Shown: positions 9,377 through 18,812, counted from the first letter of the stretch. The stretch is DNA of 64,000 nt from Taklimakanibacter lacteus (GCA_003576695.1 QOZQ01000001.1:372001-436000); one strand, 5' to 3'. Translations and numbers: made by a program. The notes: generated from the letters alone by a model not told the origin.

Positions 9377-9477
9377 CGTCACCCCGGCGAAAGCCGGGGC
9401 CCCCTGAATAGAATCAACCGGGCGGTGCTGTTCGTATTTCACGAATTTAATAGGCCCCGGCTTTCGCCGGGGTGACG
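9377..9477. repeat. Dispersed ~100-bp palindromic repeat, copy 1
   Basis: Perfect 24-bp terminal inverted repeats (9377-9400 and 9454-9477; arms begin CGTCACCCCGGCGAAAGCC) enclose a 53-bp centre. It fills the gap between two convergent genes, so when transcribed it can form a strong hairpin and act as a bidirectional terminator. Three further copies in the window (14692, 51243, 56991) have the same size and arms. Confidence 0.9.
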
Positions 9478-9496
9478 GTAGAGGGGAGGATTCGGG

Positions 9497-10291
9497 TCAC
9501 GTCGTCAGCGGCAGCGTGAAGAGCTTGCCCCATTGCGGCAGCGCCTCGTCATATTTGGCGAGGCGCAGCGCATGCCAGGCCATGGCGTGATTGGAGGAGG
9601 TGACGGGCAGGCCGATCTCGCGTTCGATATCGGCGGCGGCTTCGGCGAGGCGCACCGAGGTGCAGGAGACGAAGACCGCATCGATCTCGGCGCGCTTGCG
9701 GATCGCCAGGATGCCGTCCTTGATCGATCTGGGCGTGATGCGGGCGACGATGTTGTCGTCTTCCTCGTTGAAGGAGCCGAAGACCGGCACGGTGAAGCCG
9801 CGCGCCGTTATATAGCTCGCGACGATGCGGTTCACATCGGCGCGATACGGGGTGAGGACGCCGATGCGGCGCGCGCCGAAGGCATGGAAGGCGGCAAAGG
9901 CGGCGGTGATCGGCGTCGTGCATTCGACATTGGGCCGCGCCTCGCGGATGCGGGCGAAGACCTTTTCCTCGCCGATCGCCATCGAGGCCGAGGTGCAGCC
10001 ATAGGCGATGACGTCGAAATCGGCGCCGGGCAGGATGACATCGGTGGACTGGGCGATGCGCGGCTCCATGGCGCGCAAAGTCTCGGGCGTGATCTGCGCG
10101 TCATTGAGGATGCGGCTGTGATAGAGCGCCACGCCGGGCAAGCCCGACATGACCTGGCGCCATTCATGCTCGATCGTGTAATCGGTGGCGAGGACGATGA
10201 GGCCGATGCGCGCCCGGGACGCAATGCCGCGGTCGGTCTCGAAGGGCAGATGCTCGAGGAGCAGCATGCCGTCTTTCGCCTTCTGGTCCAT
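9497..10291 (-). CDS. Asp/Glu/hydantoin racemase superfamily enzyme (maleate isomerase / arylmalonate decarboxylase-like)
   Basis: 264-residue enzyme with the two catalytic-type cysteines expected of the superfamily: C99 in AYGCTSASMAIGEEKV and C210 in VFVSCTSVRLAEAA. The layout RIGLIVLATDYTIEHEW at the N-terminus and GARRIGVLTPY near residue 139 matches maleate isomerases and arylmalonate decarboxylases. Start ATG 10291 has AAGGAGG seven bases upstream; the longer frame to 10345 overlaps the divergent lnt promoter region and is unlikely. Reaction not assignable from sequence: racemisation, cis-trans isomerisation and decarboxylation all occur in this family. Confidence 0.82.
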   Translation of the reverse strand: MDQKAKDGMLLLEHLPFETDRGIASRARIGLIVLATDYTIEHEWRQVMSGLPGVALYHSRILNDAQITPETLRAMEPRIAQSTDVILPGADFDVIAYGCTSASMAIGEEKVFARIREARPNVECTTPITAAFAAFHAFGARRIGVLTPYRADVNRIVASYITARGFTVPVFGSFNEEDDNIVARITPRSIKDGILAIRKRAEIDAVFVSCTSVRLAEAAADIEREIGLPVTSSNHAMAWHALRLAKYDEALPQWGKLFTLPLTT

Positions 10292-10358
10292 CCAATGCCC
10301 TCCTTCGGCCGCATCGAGCAGTGTATCAGAGGCGCCGCCCCGCACCTATAGTGACATC

Positions 10359-11936
10359 ATGAGTCGATCCTTGAGAATTGCCCAAAGCGTAAGCGAGCTC
10401 GGCGGCTGGCGCAGGGCGGCCATGCTGCTCGTCGCCGGCGCAGCGGCAGGCCTTGCCATGCCGCCCTTCGATGTCTGGCCACTGCTGTTCCTGGCCTTTC
10501 CGGTCTTGATCTGGGCGCTCGATGATGCAGCGCCGCGCCGCGCCTTCCTTACCGGCTGGCTGTTCGGGCTCGGCTACTTTTCGGTCTGCTTCTACTGGAT
10601 CGGCATCGCCTTCCTGGTCGATGCGGCGACCTATTTGTGGATGATGCCCTTCATGGTGGGGGCGCTCTCGGGCGGCATGGCGCTTTATTGGGGACTGGCG
10701 GCGCTCGCCACGGTCCTGCTGCGTCGACAAGGCCTTGCCCGCATCATCGCTTTCGCCCTGTGCCTGGCGCTTGCCGAATGGTTGCGCGGGCATCTCCTGA
10801 CCGGCTTTCCGTGGACGGCGCCCGGACTTGCGGTCATCGGCATGGGTGCCCTGGCGCAAACGGCCTCGCTCATCGGCATGACGGGCCTGACCCTTTTCAT
10901 CGTGCTGTGGGCCTCATTGCCGGCGCTCTTCGGCTTCGCCTCATTGCGAAGGCGCGAGATCATCGCGGCTCTCCTGCTGATCGCGCTCCTGCCGGCCCTG
11001 TGGCTGTGGGGCAGCACCCGGCTTTCGGCGACGCAGGACGATCCGGCCACGAAAGTGAATATCCGCATCGTGCAGCCCAACATCTCGCAGGATGATAAAT
11101 GGCGGGGCGACAATGCGCGCCCCATCTTCGACAAGCTCAAATTCCTTTCGAGCCAGGCGAGCCCGCAAAGACCCAACGGCATTGCCGATGTGTCGGTGGT
11201 GATCTGGCCCGAGAGCTCGGTGTCCTTCTACATGGATGAAAGCGTCGAAGGCCTGAACGAGCTTGCCGACATGCTGCCCGACGGCACGGCGCTGGTGATG
11301 GGGGCGCTGCGCCGCGAGAAAGGGGCGGAGGGCGAAAGACGCGTCTTCAACAGCGTGCTCGGTCTCGACAGCGATGCCAATGTCGCGGCGCGCTATGACA
11401 AATGGCGGCTGGTGCCGGGCGGCGAATTCCTGCCGTTCGAATCCATCCTCGAGCCCCTGGGCTTTCGCAAGGTCGTCACCGTGCCGGGGAGCTTCGCCGC
11501 GGGGCCGGGCCCCCGCAATATCGCGCTGCCGGGACTGCCGCCGGCAGCGGTGCTCATCTGCTATGAAGCGATCTTTCCGCATGATCTTGTCGATCCGACG
11601 CAGCGGCCGGACTGGATCATCAATGTGACGAATGACGGATGGTTCGGAAAATCAAGCGGGCCCTATCAGCATCTGGCGCAAGCGCGCCTGCGCACGATCG
11701 AGCAGGGGCTGCCTCTGGCGCGCGCCGCCAATACCGGCATATCGGCGATCATCGATTCCTATGGACGCATCGTGACATCGCTCGGCCTCGGACAGGAAGG
11801 CGTGCTCGACGGCACGCTGCCCAAGGCTTTGCCACCCACCTTGTATGCGCGCGCCGGCGATTGGATGCTGTTGGTCCTGATGCTGCTTCTCGGCGCGATC
11901 GGCATCGTCGTGCGACAATCGAAGCCGAAGCAATGA
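10359..11936 (+). CDS. lnt: Apolipoprotein N-acyltransferase
   Basis: Adds the third acyl chain to lipoproteins at the periplasmic face of the inner membrane. 525 residues: about seven N-terminal helices (residues 20-220) then a nitrilase-fold domain whose catalytic triad is readable as E285 (IWPESSVSF), K348 (RYDKWRLVPGGEFLP) and C401 (LICYEAIFP). WIINVTNDGWFGKSSGPYQHL follows as in other Lnt proteins. ATG 10359 is chosen because the family N-terminus begins there; upstream codons shadow the divergent racemase gene. A final helix near residues 500-520 completes the topology. Lnt upstream of a small HTH gene and metK is a common alphaproteobacterial order. Confidence 0.95.
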   Translation: MSRSLRIAQSVSELGGWRRAAMLLVAGAAAGLAMPPFDVWPLLFLAFPVLIWALDDAAPRRAFLTGWLFGLGYFSVCFYWIGIAFLVDAATYLWMMPFMVGALSGGMALYWGLAALATVLLRRQGLARIIAFALCLALAEWLRGHLLTGFPWTAPGLAVIGMGALAQTASLIGMTGLTLFIVLWASLPALFGFASLRRREIIAALLLIALLPALWLWGSTRLSATQDDPATKVNIRIVQPNISQDDKWRGDNARPIFDKLKFLSSQASPQRPNGIADVSVVIWPESSVSFYMDESVEGLNELADMLPDGTALVMGALRREKGAEGERRVFNSVLGLDSDANVAARYDKWRLVPGGEFLPFESILEPLGFRKVVTVPGSFAAGPGPRNIALPGLPPAAVLICYEAIFPHDLVDPTQRPDWIINVTNDGWFGKSSGPYQHLAQARLRTIEQGLPLARAANTGISAIIDSYGRIVTSLGLGQEGVLDGTLPKALPPTLYARAGDWMLLVLMLLLGAIGIVVRQSKPKQ

Positions 11937-11937
11937 A

Positions 11938-11970
11938 GTGATCGGATTTTCAGGAACGGTGTGATCGGAT
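11938..11970. promoter_or_regulatory. Pair of 10-bp direct repeats upstream of the XRE gene
   Basis: GTGATCGGAT occurs at 11938-11947 and again at 11961-11970, start-to-start distance 23 bp, right after the lnt stop. Two turns of helix apart, upstream of a DNA-binding protein gene, they could be autoregulatory sites. No experimental or comparative support. Confidence 0.3.
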
Positions 11971-12172
11971 AAAAACACACGCTGGGTAAGCTTGCGGGAA
12001 TGTGAAAAAAGCAACGCAAAAATGTTGAACCTAAGTATAAATCCATTTGTCAAAATCAGATGGGTGGTCTAAGCATTACGCCGCCGAAATGACAGGGGCT
12101 GAGGCTCAGGTTTTCTCGGTAAAGCACATTTGGTCAGACCGGGGGAAGCAGTGGTCGGACAAAAGTACTTTA

Positions 12173-12577
12173 ATGACAAAAAGAGACCCGAATTTCGTAG
12201 ACCGTCATGTGGGCAATCGGGTGCGCATGAGACGGCTCCTCGTCGGCATGAGCCAGGAAAAGCTTGGCGAACTGCTCGGCATCACTTTCCAGCAAGTCCA
12301 GAAATACGAGAAAGGCTCGAACCGGGTCAGCGCTAGCCGCCTGTACCAGATTTCGCGCGTGTTGGGCGTACCGGTCCAGTATTTCTACGACGAGCTGAAA
12401 GGCGACGACGACCCCTCCGGCTTCGCCGAATCAGAGGGAGCGGACGCTATTGCCGGCGCGCTGCAATCGCCCGATGGCGTGCAGATCGCCCGGATATTCA
12501 GCGAGACCACCGATCCGGAGAAGCGCAAGCTCATCCTCAATGCGGTGAAATTGCTGGCCGATTACAAGGGGCCGTAA
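12173..12577 (+). CDS. XRE-family transcriptional regulator (PraR/PhrR-like position)
   Basis: 134-residue cytoplasmic DNA-binding protein. The helix-turn-helix covers about residues 12-70: VGNRVRMRRLLVGMSQEKLGELLGITFQQVQKYEKG... then VSASRLYQISRVLGVPVQYFYDEL, the canonical XRE layout. The C-terminal 50 residues (FSETTDPEKRKLILNAVKLLADYK) are helical. ATG 12173 is chosen since the domain starts there; 42 extra in-frame codons upstream look unrelated. The neighbourhood lnt-HTH-metK-trmB is the one in which rhizobial PraR/PhrR regulators of biofilm and acid stress are found; identity with those is inferred, not proved. Confidence 0.85.
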   Translation: MTKRDPNFVDRHVGNRVRMRRLLVGMSQEKLGELLGITFQQVQKYEKGSNRVSASRLYQISRVLGVPVQYFYDELKGDDDPSGFAESEGADAIAGALQSPDGVQIARIFSETTDPEKRKLILNAVKLLADYKGP

Positions 12578-12825
12578 GGCCCCTTGCAGCCATGCCGAAT
12601 GCGAAGTTCCTGTGCGGCGGCTGCGGGCAATCTCAGCGCCAGGGGTCCGAAAGCACTAGAGTAATGAAATTGCTGGTGTTCTTCCCCTTCGCATGCCTGC
12701 CGCCACGGCCGGCGAACGGGCGGACCGAGACATCGGCTACGCTTGACCTCATTTGCCAAGCCTGCCAGAAGACGCGCGGCTTTCCGCGGGAGTTCGCGGG
12801 GGATTTTGATGCGATTTGATGTGAG
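12578..12825 (+). other. Leader region of metK
   Basis: 248 bases between the XRE stop and metK. I compared it by eye with the SAM-II, SAM-V and SAM/SAH riboswitch consensus forms and did not recognise any. It contains CGCGG/CCGCG-type stems near 12774-12800 (GCGGCTTTCCGCGG) that could form a hairpin before metK. A 75-codon open frame here (12592-12819) has no recognisable protein features. Confidence 0.3.
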
Positions 12826-14025
12826 ATGACAATGGCGCGGAAGAACTATCTCTTTACCAGTGAATCGGTTTCCGAAGGGCACCCGGACAAGGTCTGTGAC
12901 CGTATCTCCGATGAGGTGGTGGATCTGTTCTATCGGGAAGCGATCGAGCAGGGCATGAACCCGGCGCATGTCCGGGTCGCGTGCGAGACCATGTGCACGA
13001 CCAACCGGGCGATCATCGCCGGCGAATATCGAGGTCCCGTCAGCGTCACGCATGACAAGATCGAAGCCGCGGCGCGCAACGCCATCAAGGATATCGGCTA
13101 CGAGCAGGACGGCTTCCACTGGAAGAACGCCAAGATCGAGATCCTGCTGCACGGCCAGTCGGCCGATATCGCTCAAGGGGTCGATGCCGCCGAAACGAAG
13201 GATGAAGGGGCGGGCGACCAGGGCATCATGTTCGGCTATGCCTGCGATGAGACGCCGGAGCAGATGCCGGCGCCCATCTATTACGCCCACCGCATCCTGC
13301 AGGCGCTGTCCGAGGCGCGCCGTTCGGGCAAGGAAAAGGCGCTCGGTCCCGATGCCAAGAGCCAGGTCACCGTCCAGTACAAGAACGGCAAGCCGGTCGC
13401 TGCGACCCAGATCGTCGTGTCGCAGCAGCATCTCGATGAGAGCCTCACCTCCAAGGACATGCGCAAGCTGATCGAGCCCTATGTGAAGAAGGCGCTGCCC
13501 AAGGGCTGGATCACCAAGGACACCATCTGGCACATCAACCCGACCGGCAAGTTCTTCATCGGGGGCCCGGATGGCGATTGCGGCCTCACCGGCCGCAAGA
13601 TCATCGTCGACACCTATGGCGGGGCGGCGCCGCATGGCGGCGGCGCCTTCTCGGGCAAGGACCCGACCAAGGTCGACCGCTCGGCGGCCTATGCGGCGCG
13701 CTATCTCGCCAAGAACGTCGTGGCGGCAGGCCTCGCCAAGCGCTGCACCATCCAGCTCTCTTATGCGATCGGCGTGGCCCAGCCCCTGTCGATCTATGTC
13801 GACACCCATGGCACCGGCAAGATCGAGGAGAAGGCGCTCGAGAAGGCGCTGGCCAAGGTCATGGACCTGACGCCGCGCGGCATCCGCAATCATCTCGGCC
13901 TCAACAAGCCGATCTATGCGCGCACCTCTTCCTACGGCCATTTCGGCCGTCATTCGGAAGGCGACGGCGGCTTCTCCTGGGAGAAGACCGATCTCGTCAA
14001 GGCGATCAAAGCTGCGGTGAAGTGA
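12826..14025 (+). CDS. metK: S-adenosylmethionine synthetase
   Basis: Makes SAM from methionine and ATP. 399 residues with family signatures [17 protein letters not shown] (about residues 14-30), [18 protein letters not shown] near 128, and the glycine-rich phosphate motif [19 protein letters not shown] near 270. ATG 12832 (MARKNYLF) is an alternative start two codons in; neither has a strong Shine-Dalgarno. The last codons overlap the GTG of trmB by four bases, so methyl-donor synthesis and a SAM-using tRNA methylase are co-translated. Confidence 0.97.
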   Translation: MTMARKNYLFTSESVSEGHPDKVCDRISDEVVDLFYREAIEQGMNPAHVRVACETMCTTNRAIIAGEYRGPVSVTHDKIEAAARNAIKDIGYEQDGFHWKNAKIEILLHGQSADIAQGVDAAETKDEGAGDQGIMFGYACDETPEQMPAPIYYAHRILQALSEARRSGKEKALGPDAKSQVTVQYKNGKPVAATQIVVSQQHLDESLTSKDMRKLIEPYVKKALPKGWITKDTIWHINPTGKFFIGGPDGDCGLTGRKIIVDTYGGAAPHGGGAFSGKDPTKVDRSAAYAARYLAKNVVAAGLAKRCTIQLSYAIGVAQPLSIYVDTHGTGKIEEKALEKALAKVMDLTPRGIRNHLGLNKPIYARTSSYGHFGRHSEGDGGFSWEKTDLVKAIKAAVK

Positions 14026-14681
14026 GCGAAAGAGACCGGCGCTTCCAGCTCTATGGGCGGCGCAAGGGCAAGGCGCTGCGTCCCCATCAGGCGAGGCTGA
14101 TCGCCGAGCTCCTGCCGCAAGTGACTTTCGATCCCGCGCGTCTCGATCGGGCGCGGCCTTTGCGCCTCGAGATCGGCTTTGGCGGCGGCGAGCATCTGGC
14201 GCACCAGGCGGCGCTCAATCCCGACATCGCCTTCATCGGCGCCGAGCCCTTCGTCAATGGCGTGGCGAAGCTGCTGGCGGTCATCGAGGCGGAGAAGCTC
14301 GGCAACATCTCCATTCATCCCGACGATGCGCGGGCGCTGTTCGGATTGCTGCCTGATCGCTCGCTCGAGCGCATCTATCTGCTCTATCCCGATCCCTGGC
14401 CCAAGGCGCGCCATCTGCGCCGGCGCCTCGTCTCACCGGAGACGCTCAGGCAGTTTCACCGCCTGCTGAAGCCCGGCGGATTGTTCCTGTTCGCCAGCGA
14501 CATCGCGCATTATGTGCAATGGACGCTGTTCGAGATGCGCAAAGCGGGCGGCTTCACCTGGCTCGCCGAAAGTGCCGATGACTGGCGCAAGCCATTTCCC
14601 GACTGGATCGAGACACGCTACGAGGCGAAGGCGAAGCGCGAGGGACGGGTGCCCTGCTATCTGACTTTCAGAAGAGACTGA
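14022..14681 (+). CDS. trmB: tRNA (guanine-46-N7)-methyltransferase
   Basis: 219-residue SAM-dependent methylase forming m7G46 in tRNA. The start is GTG 14022 in a GTGA overlap with metK; this gives the expected [20 protein letters not shown]-terminus. SAM-binding [14 protein letters not shown] is near residues 50-63, the catalytic [17 protein letters not shown] near 121-137, and [12 protein letters not shown] near 160. Length and motif order match TrmB throughout. Confidence 0.95.
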   Translation: MSERDRRFQLYGRRKGKALRPHQARLIAELLPQVTFDPARLDRARPLRLEIGFGGGEHLAHQAALNPDIAFIGAEPFVNGVAKLLAVIEAEKLGNISIHPDDARALFGLLPDRSLERIYLLYPDPWPKARHLRRRLVSPETLRQFHRLLKPGGLFLFASDIAHYVQWTLFEMRKAGGFTWLAESADDWRKPFPDWIETRYEAKAKREGRVPCYLTFRRD

Positions 14682-14691
14682 TTCCTCTCTC

Positions 14692-14792
14692 CGTCATCCC
14701 GGCGAAAGCCGGGATCCATTGAATTCGCGAAGGGCGGGCAGCGCCGCCCGGTTGATTCTAGTCAGGGGGTCCCGGCTTTCGCCGGGATGACG
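14692..14792. repeat. Dispersed ~100-bp palindromic repeat, copy 2
   Basis: 23-bp perfect terminal inverted repeats (14692-14714 and 14770-14792; arms begin CGTCATCCCGGCGAAAGCC). The centre contains a second small palindrome GGGCGG...CCGCCC. It lies between convergent trmB and the DUF971 gene and probably terminates both. Confidence 0.9.
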
Positions 14793-14800
14793 GTTGTGGA

Positions 14801-15154
14801 TCAGCGCGTCAGCTTCTCGTCCGCGAGCTTCTGCAAATAGGCGGGCCAGCGGGTCTTCTCGTCGCGGCCGAGCTCGCGCAGATAGCCCCAGGTGTAGAGG
14901 CCGGTGTCGTGACGGTCATCGAAGACGATGCGCAGCGCATAGTGGCCGACGGGGGCGAGGCGCAGGATGCGCACATTCTTCTTGCCGGCGACGGTGACTT
15001 CCTGGCCGGGCCCATGGCCCTTCACTTCGGCGCTCGGGCTCTCGACCCTCAGATATTCGGCGGAGAGCGCATAGGTCTCGTTCGGGCCATACTGGACCTC
15101 GAGTGTGCGGCCATGATCCCTGAGGCGGATTTCCTCCGGCGGATCGCTACTCAT
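14801..15154 (-). CDS. DUF971 (gamma-butyrobetaine hydroxylase-like N-terminal domain) protein
   Basis: 117-residue single-domain protein. The block [33 protein letters not shown] followed by [26 protein letters not shown] is diagnostic of DUF971, a small fold also found at the N-terminus of gamma-butyrobetaine hydroxylases and beside Mrp/ApbC iron-sulfur proteins. The cysteine and histidine zinc ligands of the hydroxylase version are mostly absent here. It overlaps the Trm112 gene by eight bases. Stand-alone function unknown. Confidence 0.88.
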   Translation of the reverse strand: MSSDPPEEIRLRDHGRTLEVQYGPNETYALSAEYLRVESPSAEVKGHGPGQEVTVAGKKNVRILRLAPVGHYALRIVFDDRHDTGLYTWGYLRELGRDEKTRWPAYLQKLADEKLTR

Positions 15155-15332
15155 TTTCGCCGAGCTCGCGGGCCTCGTCGGCCAGCATGATCGGGATGCC
15201 GTCGCGGATCGGATAGGCCACGCGCGCGGCGCGCGAGATCAGCTCCTGCTTCTCGCTGTCATATTCAAGCCTGGTCTTGGTCAGCGGACAGACCAGGATT
15301 TCGAGCAGCTTGGGATCGGTCTGCCGGCTCAT
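15147..15332 (-). CDS. Trm112/YcaR-family protein
   Basis: 61-residue zinc-ribbon-like protein. [47 protein letters not shown] is the complete Trm112p fold. As in many proteobacterial members the zinc cysteines are reduced to one (C15), so it may not bind metal. Eukaryotic and archaeal relatives activate methyltransferases; the bacterial role is unsettled. It lies 7 bases downstream of the LON-domain gene and overlaps the DUF971 gene. Confidence 0.92.
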   Translation of the reverse strand: MSRQTDPKLLEILVCPLTKTRLEYDSEKQELISRAARVAYPIRDGIPIMLADEARELGENE

Positions 15333-15339
15333 CTCTGCC

Positions 15340-16011
15340 TCACTGCAGGCCCGAGCTCGGGCCCGAGCCCTGGCGCGCCAGCGCCATCTCTGTCAGCGCG
15401 ATCAGCACGTCGGCGCGGGATTTGAGATCCTTGGCCTCGAGCAGCGCCTGCTTGTCGCGCGGCGCATGCGGCGCCAGCACGGCCAGCGTGTTGACGAGCG
15501 CCTCGGTCGAAGCGGCCCTGACCTGGTCCCAGTCGGCGCTCATGTCATTGGCGTTGAGATAATCGCGGAACACCTTGAGAAGCGAGGTGCGATCGACCGC
15601 CTCTTCATCCTCGGCATCGGCGAGATCGCCGGCGAAGCCCGTGAAATCCGCCTCGACCTGGCGATAGGGCCGGTCGGAGGCGATCTCGCGTGTCACGGCG
15701 AAGCGGCAGACGCCTGAGAGCGTGATGAGGATGCGGCCATCCGGCGTCTCGGTGAAGGAGGTGATACGCCCGGCGCAGCCGACCTGCTTCAGCGCCGGGC
15801 TGCCTGAGAGATCGGCGTCGTCGTCATCAGGCTGGATCATGCCGATGAGGCGGTCGCCCGACAGCGCATCCGACACCATCGCGAGATAGCGCGGCTCGAA
15901 GATGTTGAGCGGCAATTCGGCATGCGGCAGCAGCAGCGCGCCCGGCAGCGGGAACACTTTCAGGTGGCGCGGCAGATCGGAAGGCGATCGATACTGGTCG
16001 ATGAAACCCAT
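15340..16011 (-). CDS. LON peptidase substrate-binding domain protein
   Basis: 223-residue protein made only of the Lon N-terminal domain; no ATPase or protease domain follows. [38 protein letters not shown] is the family start, and [27 protein letters not shown] its core. Stand-alone LAN/LON proteins are common in alphaproteobacteria next to CnoX and Trm112, as here. Presumed to bind unfolded or damaged protein. Six bases separate its start from the stop of the CnoX gene. Confidence 0.93.
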   Translation of the reverse strand: MGFIDQYRSPSDLPRHLKVFPLPGALLLPHAELPLNIFEPRYLAMVSDALSGDRLIGMIQPDDDDADLSGSPALKQVGCAGRITSFTETPDGRILITLSGVCRFAVTREIASDRPYRQVEADFTGFAGDLADAEDEEAVDRTSLLKVFRDYLNANDMSADWDQVRAASTEALVNTLAVLAPHAPRDKQALLEAKDLKSRADVLIALTEMALARQGSGPSSGLQ

Positions 16012-16017
16012 GGCCTA

Positions 16018-16947
16018 TCAAGAGAACAGAATAGAGGACAATTTACGGCGGCCCAGGATGGTGAACTCGTCCTTGGGGCCCCAGGCCTCGAAGAACTTGA
16101 CCAGCTGCTTGCGCGCCGCCTCCTCGTTCCAGTCGCGCTTCTTGCGCACGATATGGAGGAGATGGTCGAGCGCCTCTTCCTTCTTGCCGGCGGCATTGAG
16201 CGCCACGGCGAGATCGAGGCGCGCCTGATGGTCGTCGGCATTGGCCTCGAGGCTGCGCGTCAGATTGGCGATCTCGCTGTGGTCCACCGGCGTTGCTGCA
16301 AGCTCGAGCGCCGCCTTGGCGCTCACCACTTCGGGATCATTGGCCTTGGCGGGCGGCACCAGCGCCAAAGTCGCCCTGGCCTGGTCGAGATCGCCCGAGC
16401 CGATATAGCATTTGACGAGGCCGGCGAGCGCGCCTGCATGCTCGCGGTCGACGCCCAGCACCTGGGCGAAGATCTGCGCCGCCTCGGCGAACTGGTTCTG
16501 GGCCAGCGCCTCGCGGCCGGCGGTGACGGCGGCCTCCAATTCCTCGGCCATGCCGCCCTGGCTGCCCAGGCGGTCGATGAACTGCTTGATCTGGCTCTCG
16601 GGCAGGGCCCCCATGAAGCCGTCGACGGGCTGGCCATCGACAAAGGCGAAGACGGCCGGGATCGACTGGACGCGCATCTGGCCGGCGAGCTGCTGGTTCT
16701 CATCGACATTGACCTTGACCAGGCGGACCTTGCCATTGGCCTGGGTCACCTGCTTTTCGAGCATCGGGCCGAGCTGCTTGCAGGGACCGCACCAGGGCGC
16801 CCAGAAGTCGACGATGACCGGCACCTTGCGCGACATCTCGACGACATCGGCCATGAAATTGCGGGTGTCGGAATCCTTGATCAGGGCGCCAGCGGGCGGG
16901 CTGCCGGCGCCATTGGTCTTGAGGGCGGCTTGAGGGGAAGCTTCCAT
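16018..16947 (-). CDS. cnoX: CnoX-type chaperedoxin (thioredoxin plus TPR)
   Basis: 309 residues: an N-terminal thioredoxin domain with the active site WCGPC at residues 52-56, then TPR-like helical repeats from about residue 160 to 300, the CnoX/YbbN architecture that hands redox-protected clients to GroEL. The canonical CGPC is kept, unlike E. coli CnoX, so it may be an active oxidoreductase. Start ATG 16947 has GAAAGG about eight bases upstream; the longer frame to 17169 crosses into the next gene and is rejected. First gene of an operon with LON, Trm112 and DUF971. Confidence 0.92.
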   Translation of the reverse strand: MEASPQAALKTNGAGSPPAGALIKDSDTRNFMADVVEMSRKVPVIVDFWAPWCGPCKQLGPMLEKQVTQANGKVRLVKVNVDENQQLAGQMRVQSIPAVFAFVDGQPVDGFMGALPESQIKQFIDRLGSQGGMAEELEAAVTAGREALAQNQFAEAAQIFAQVLGVDREHAGALAGLVKCYIGSGDLDQARATLALVPPAKANDPEVVSAKAALELAATPVDHSEIANLTRSLEANADDHQARLDLAVALNAAGKKEEALDHLLHIVRKKRDWNEEAARKQLVKFFEAWGPKDEFTILGRRKLSSILFS

Positions 16948-17077
16948 GAAACGGCCTTTCGGAGCGGAATTCACCCCATAGATGGCGGATCGGGCAGGTG
17001 ATTGCAACCCGAAGGGCCGGAGATGCTTTCCGCACGTCAAATCCCCGAAAACAGTGAGAAATCCGCCCCGGGGCCGG

Positions 17078-17578
17078 TCAGGCCGCCAGCGCCACGATGC
17101 GCGGTTCATGGCCGCAGGAGCGGATGAAGGCAACGAGATCGGGCGTCTTGATGGTGGTCGTCGCGTCATTGCCGAGCGGGTGATAATTGAGCAGGGCCTC
17201 CTGCATCATGCGCTCCTCGAGGATGACGGTGATGCGGTTGCCCACATCATTGATGAGGCCGAAAGGCGTGACCGAGCCCGGCTCGACGCCCAAAAGCTCC
17301 ATCAGGAGATCGGGCTTGCCGAAGGAGAGGCGCCTCGAGCCGATGCGGGCCGGGGCCGCCTTGAGGTCGATCCTTGCGTCCTCGAGGCAGACGATGAGCC
17401 ACACGGCGCCCTTCTCGTCCTTGAGGAAGAGGTTCTTGCAATGGCCGCCCGGGATCTGGCCGCGCAAGGCCTGCGCCTCATCGACGGTGAAGACGGGCGG
17501 GTGCTCGCGGGTCTCGGTCGCGATACCGAGCGCGGAGAATCGGGCCATCAGGTCGGCGCGGCTGGCGGGCATTTTCAC
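17078..17578 (-). CDS. Prolyl-tRNA editing protein, YbaK/ProXp-ala (PrdX) family
   Basis: 166-residue trans-editing deacylase that removes alanine wrongly attached to tRNA-Pro. Readable family parts: REHPPVFTVDEAQALRGQIPGGHCKNLFLKDEKG, the loop GSVTPFGLINDVGNRITVILEERM and the C-terminal HPLGNDATTTI. The GxxxPF and HPxxN signatures are intact. It is transcribed towards the CnoX gene from which it is separated by about 130 bases. Confidence 0.93.
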   Translation of the reverse strand: MKMPASRADLMARFSALGIATETREHPPVFTVDEAQALRGQIPGGHCKNLFLKDEKGAVWLIVCLEDARIDLKAAPARIGSRRLSFGKPDLLMELLGVEPGSVTPFGLINDVGNRITVILEERMMQEALLNYHPLGNDATTTIKTPDLVAFIRSCGHEPRIVALAA

Positions 17579-17683
17579 CTTCTAAGTGAAGTGTTTACGG
17601 TCAAAGCGAGGTTCCTATTGCATTTGTCCGGGGCATGCGCAATAAGACCGGCGCGCCGGGCTTGCCCCGTCGCCTTACCTATT

Positions 17684-17758
17684 GCGGGCGTAGCTCAGGG
17701 GTAGAGCACAACCTTGCCAAGGTTGGGGTCGAGGGTTCGAATCCCTTCGCCCGCTCCA
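17684..17758 (+). tRNA. tRNA-Gly, anticodon GCC
   Basis: Cloverleaf read by eye: acceptor GCGGGCG pairs with CGCCCGC, D arm GCTC...GAGC, anticodon stem-loop CCTTGCCAAGG with GCC at 17716-17718, T arm with GGTTCGAATCC. Discriminator is T and CCA is encoded (17756-17758). It reads codons GGC and GGU. It stands at the edge of a lower-GC gene group, a typical integration address. Confidence 0.97.
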
Positions 17759-17765
17759 GGTTTCA

Positions 17766-17782
17766 TCGTAAGTGGCTTACGA
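17766..17782 (+). terminator. Hairpin after tRNA-Gly
   Basis: TCGTAAG, loop TGG, CTTACGA: a 7-bp perfect stem eight bases past the tRNA end. No T-run follows directly, so it could be a terminator or a processing signal. A second T-rich hairpin (TAGC, six T, GCTA) is at about 17810-17823. Confidence 0.45.
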
Positions 17783-18002
17783 AGTTCCTCTAATACACTC
17801 TGGGGTGCGTAGCTTTTTTGCTATCATGCCGAATTTAATCCACTTTCGGGATGTCGAAAGAATCGGATATTCGTTGCAAATGTGTACATTCGGCCAATAT
17901 GACAATGGTCGGTGACGAATTTTGTGCTGCGAATCGGACCAGGTGCCACCATTTTGACGTTGGACGCTCACCGGGTGTCGCCATAGCGTGCCGGGAGAAT
18001 CT

Positions 18003-18812
18003 ATGACTAGGCCGCCACACCTTGCCGAGTTCCGGAAACCGCCCCTAAACGAGGTTGTGCTCGGCATTCAATTTCAGCCGCCTGCGGGCTACCAGCAAAT
18101 TCGTGCCGGCGAAGTCTGGTGTCTCTTTCGAGATCGGTATCCGTCCGTCGAAGAAAAGCCGGCGTTGCCGCCGCAATTTGAGACATTCGGCCCATTGCAG
18201 GGACAACGTCCGCGCCTAGAATTCCTTACAGGCGCGCAGCATGATCGGTATTGGTTCATTTCAAAGGATCGGGATGAACTTATGCAGTTCCAATCCGATC
18301 GGCTCCTTCACAATTGGCGGCAAACCCCGGGTGTTTTGCGTACTTACCCTCGTTTTGATGTGATGATCGCTGACTTCCAAAAAGAGATCAGCGAGTTTGA
18401 GCGCTATTCCAACAGCTTGGCGCCTCAAACACTGGAGGTCAATCAGTGTGAGACCTCATATATAAATCACTTTTCTTTAGGTACCCATGCGGGTTTCGAA
18501 CGCGCATCAGACTACCTGAATCTTTTCGACTTTAACGACCGTGAGCCTGCCGACTTATCATGCTCATACTGGCGCACGATATTTGATAAAGGGGGAAAAC
18601 CAACTGGCCGCTTTTATTGCGATATTGCGACAGCAGTATCTAAGGATGGCAGCCGGATAATAAGCGCGACACTAACTGTTCGCGGCACCCCAAGGGAACC
18701 TTCATGGCTCGCCGCATTAACTTATCTCGCCGAGGGTCGAGAAATGATCGTTGAAGAATTCACCGCGATAACGACTGGCAAGGCGCAGAATCTATGGGAG
18801 AGAACAAAATGA
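18003..18812 (+). CDS. TIGR04255-family protein of unknown function
   Basis: 269 residues, cytoplasmic, no signal or membrane helix. The start RPPHLAEFRKPPLNEVVLGIQFQP is the hallmark of TIGR04255, a sporadically distributed family of unknown role. ATG 18003 has GGGAGA five bases upstream. Codon use and base composition are visibly less GC-rich than the core genes around it, fitting horizontal transfer beside the tRNA. Stop overlaps the next gene in ATGA. Family membership rests on recalled signature; function cannot be given. Confidence 0.75.
   Translation: MTRPPHLAEFRKPPLNEVVLGIQFQPPAGYQQIRAGEVWCLFRDRYPSVEEKPALPPQFETFGPLQGQRPRLEFLTGAQHDRYWFISKDRDELMQFQSDRLLHNWRQTPGVLRTYPRFDVMIADFQKEISEFERYSNSLAPQTLEVNQCETSYINHFSLGTHAGFERASDYLNLFDFNDREPADLSCSYWRTIFDKGGKPTGRFYCDIATAVSKDGSRIISATLTVRGTPREPSWLAALTYLAEGREMIVEEFTAITTGKAQNLWERTK

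Noticed and set aside
12592-12819. 75-codon protein between the XRE gene and metK
   Set aside because: No ribosome site, no recognisable domain, and codon use unlike the neighbours; the region is better read as metK leader.
12578-12825. SAM riboswitch before metK
   Set aside because: No recognisable SAM-II, SAM-V or SAM/SAH core could be matched by eye; only a generic GC hairpin is present. A covariance-model scan would settle it.
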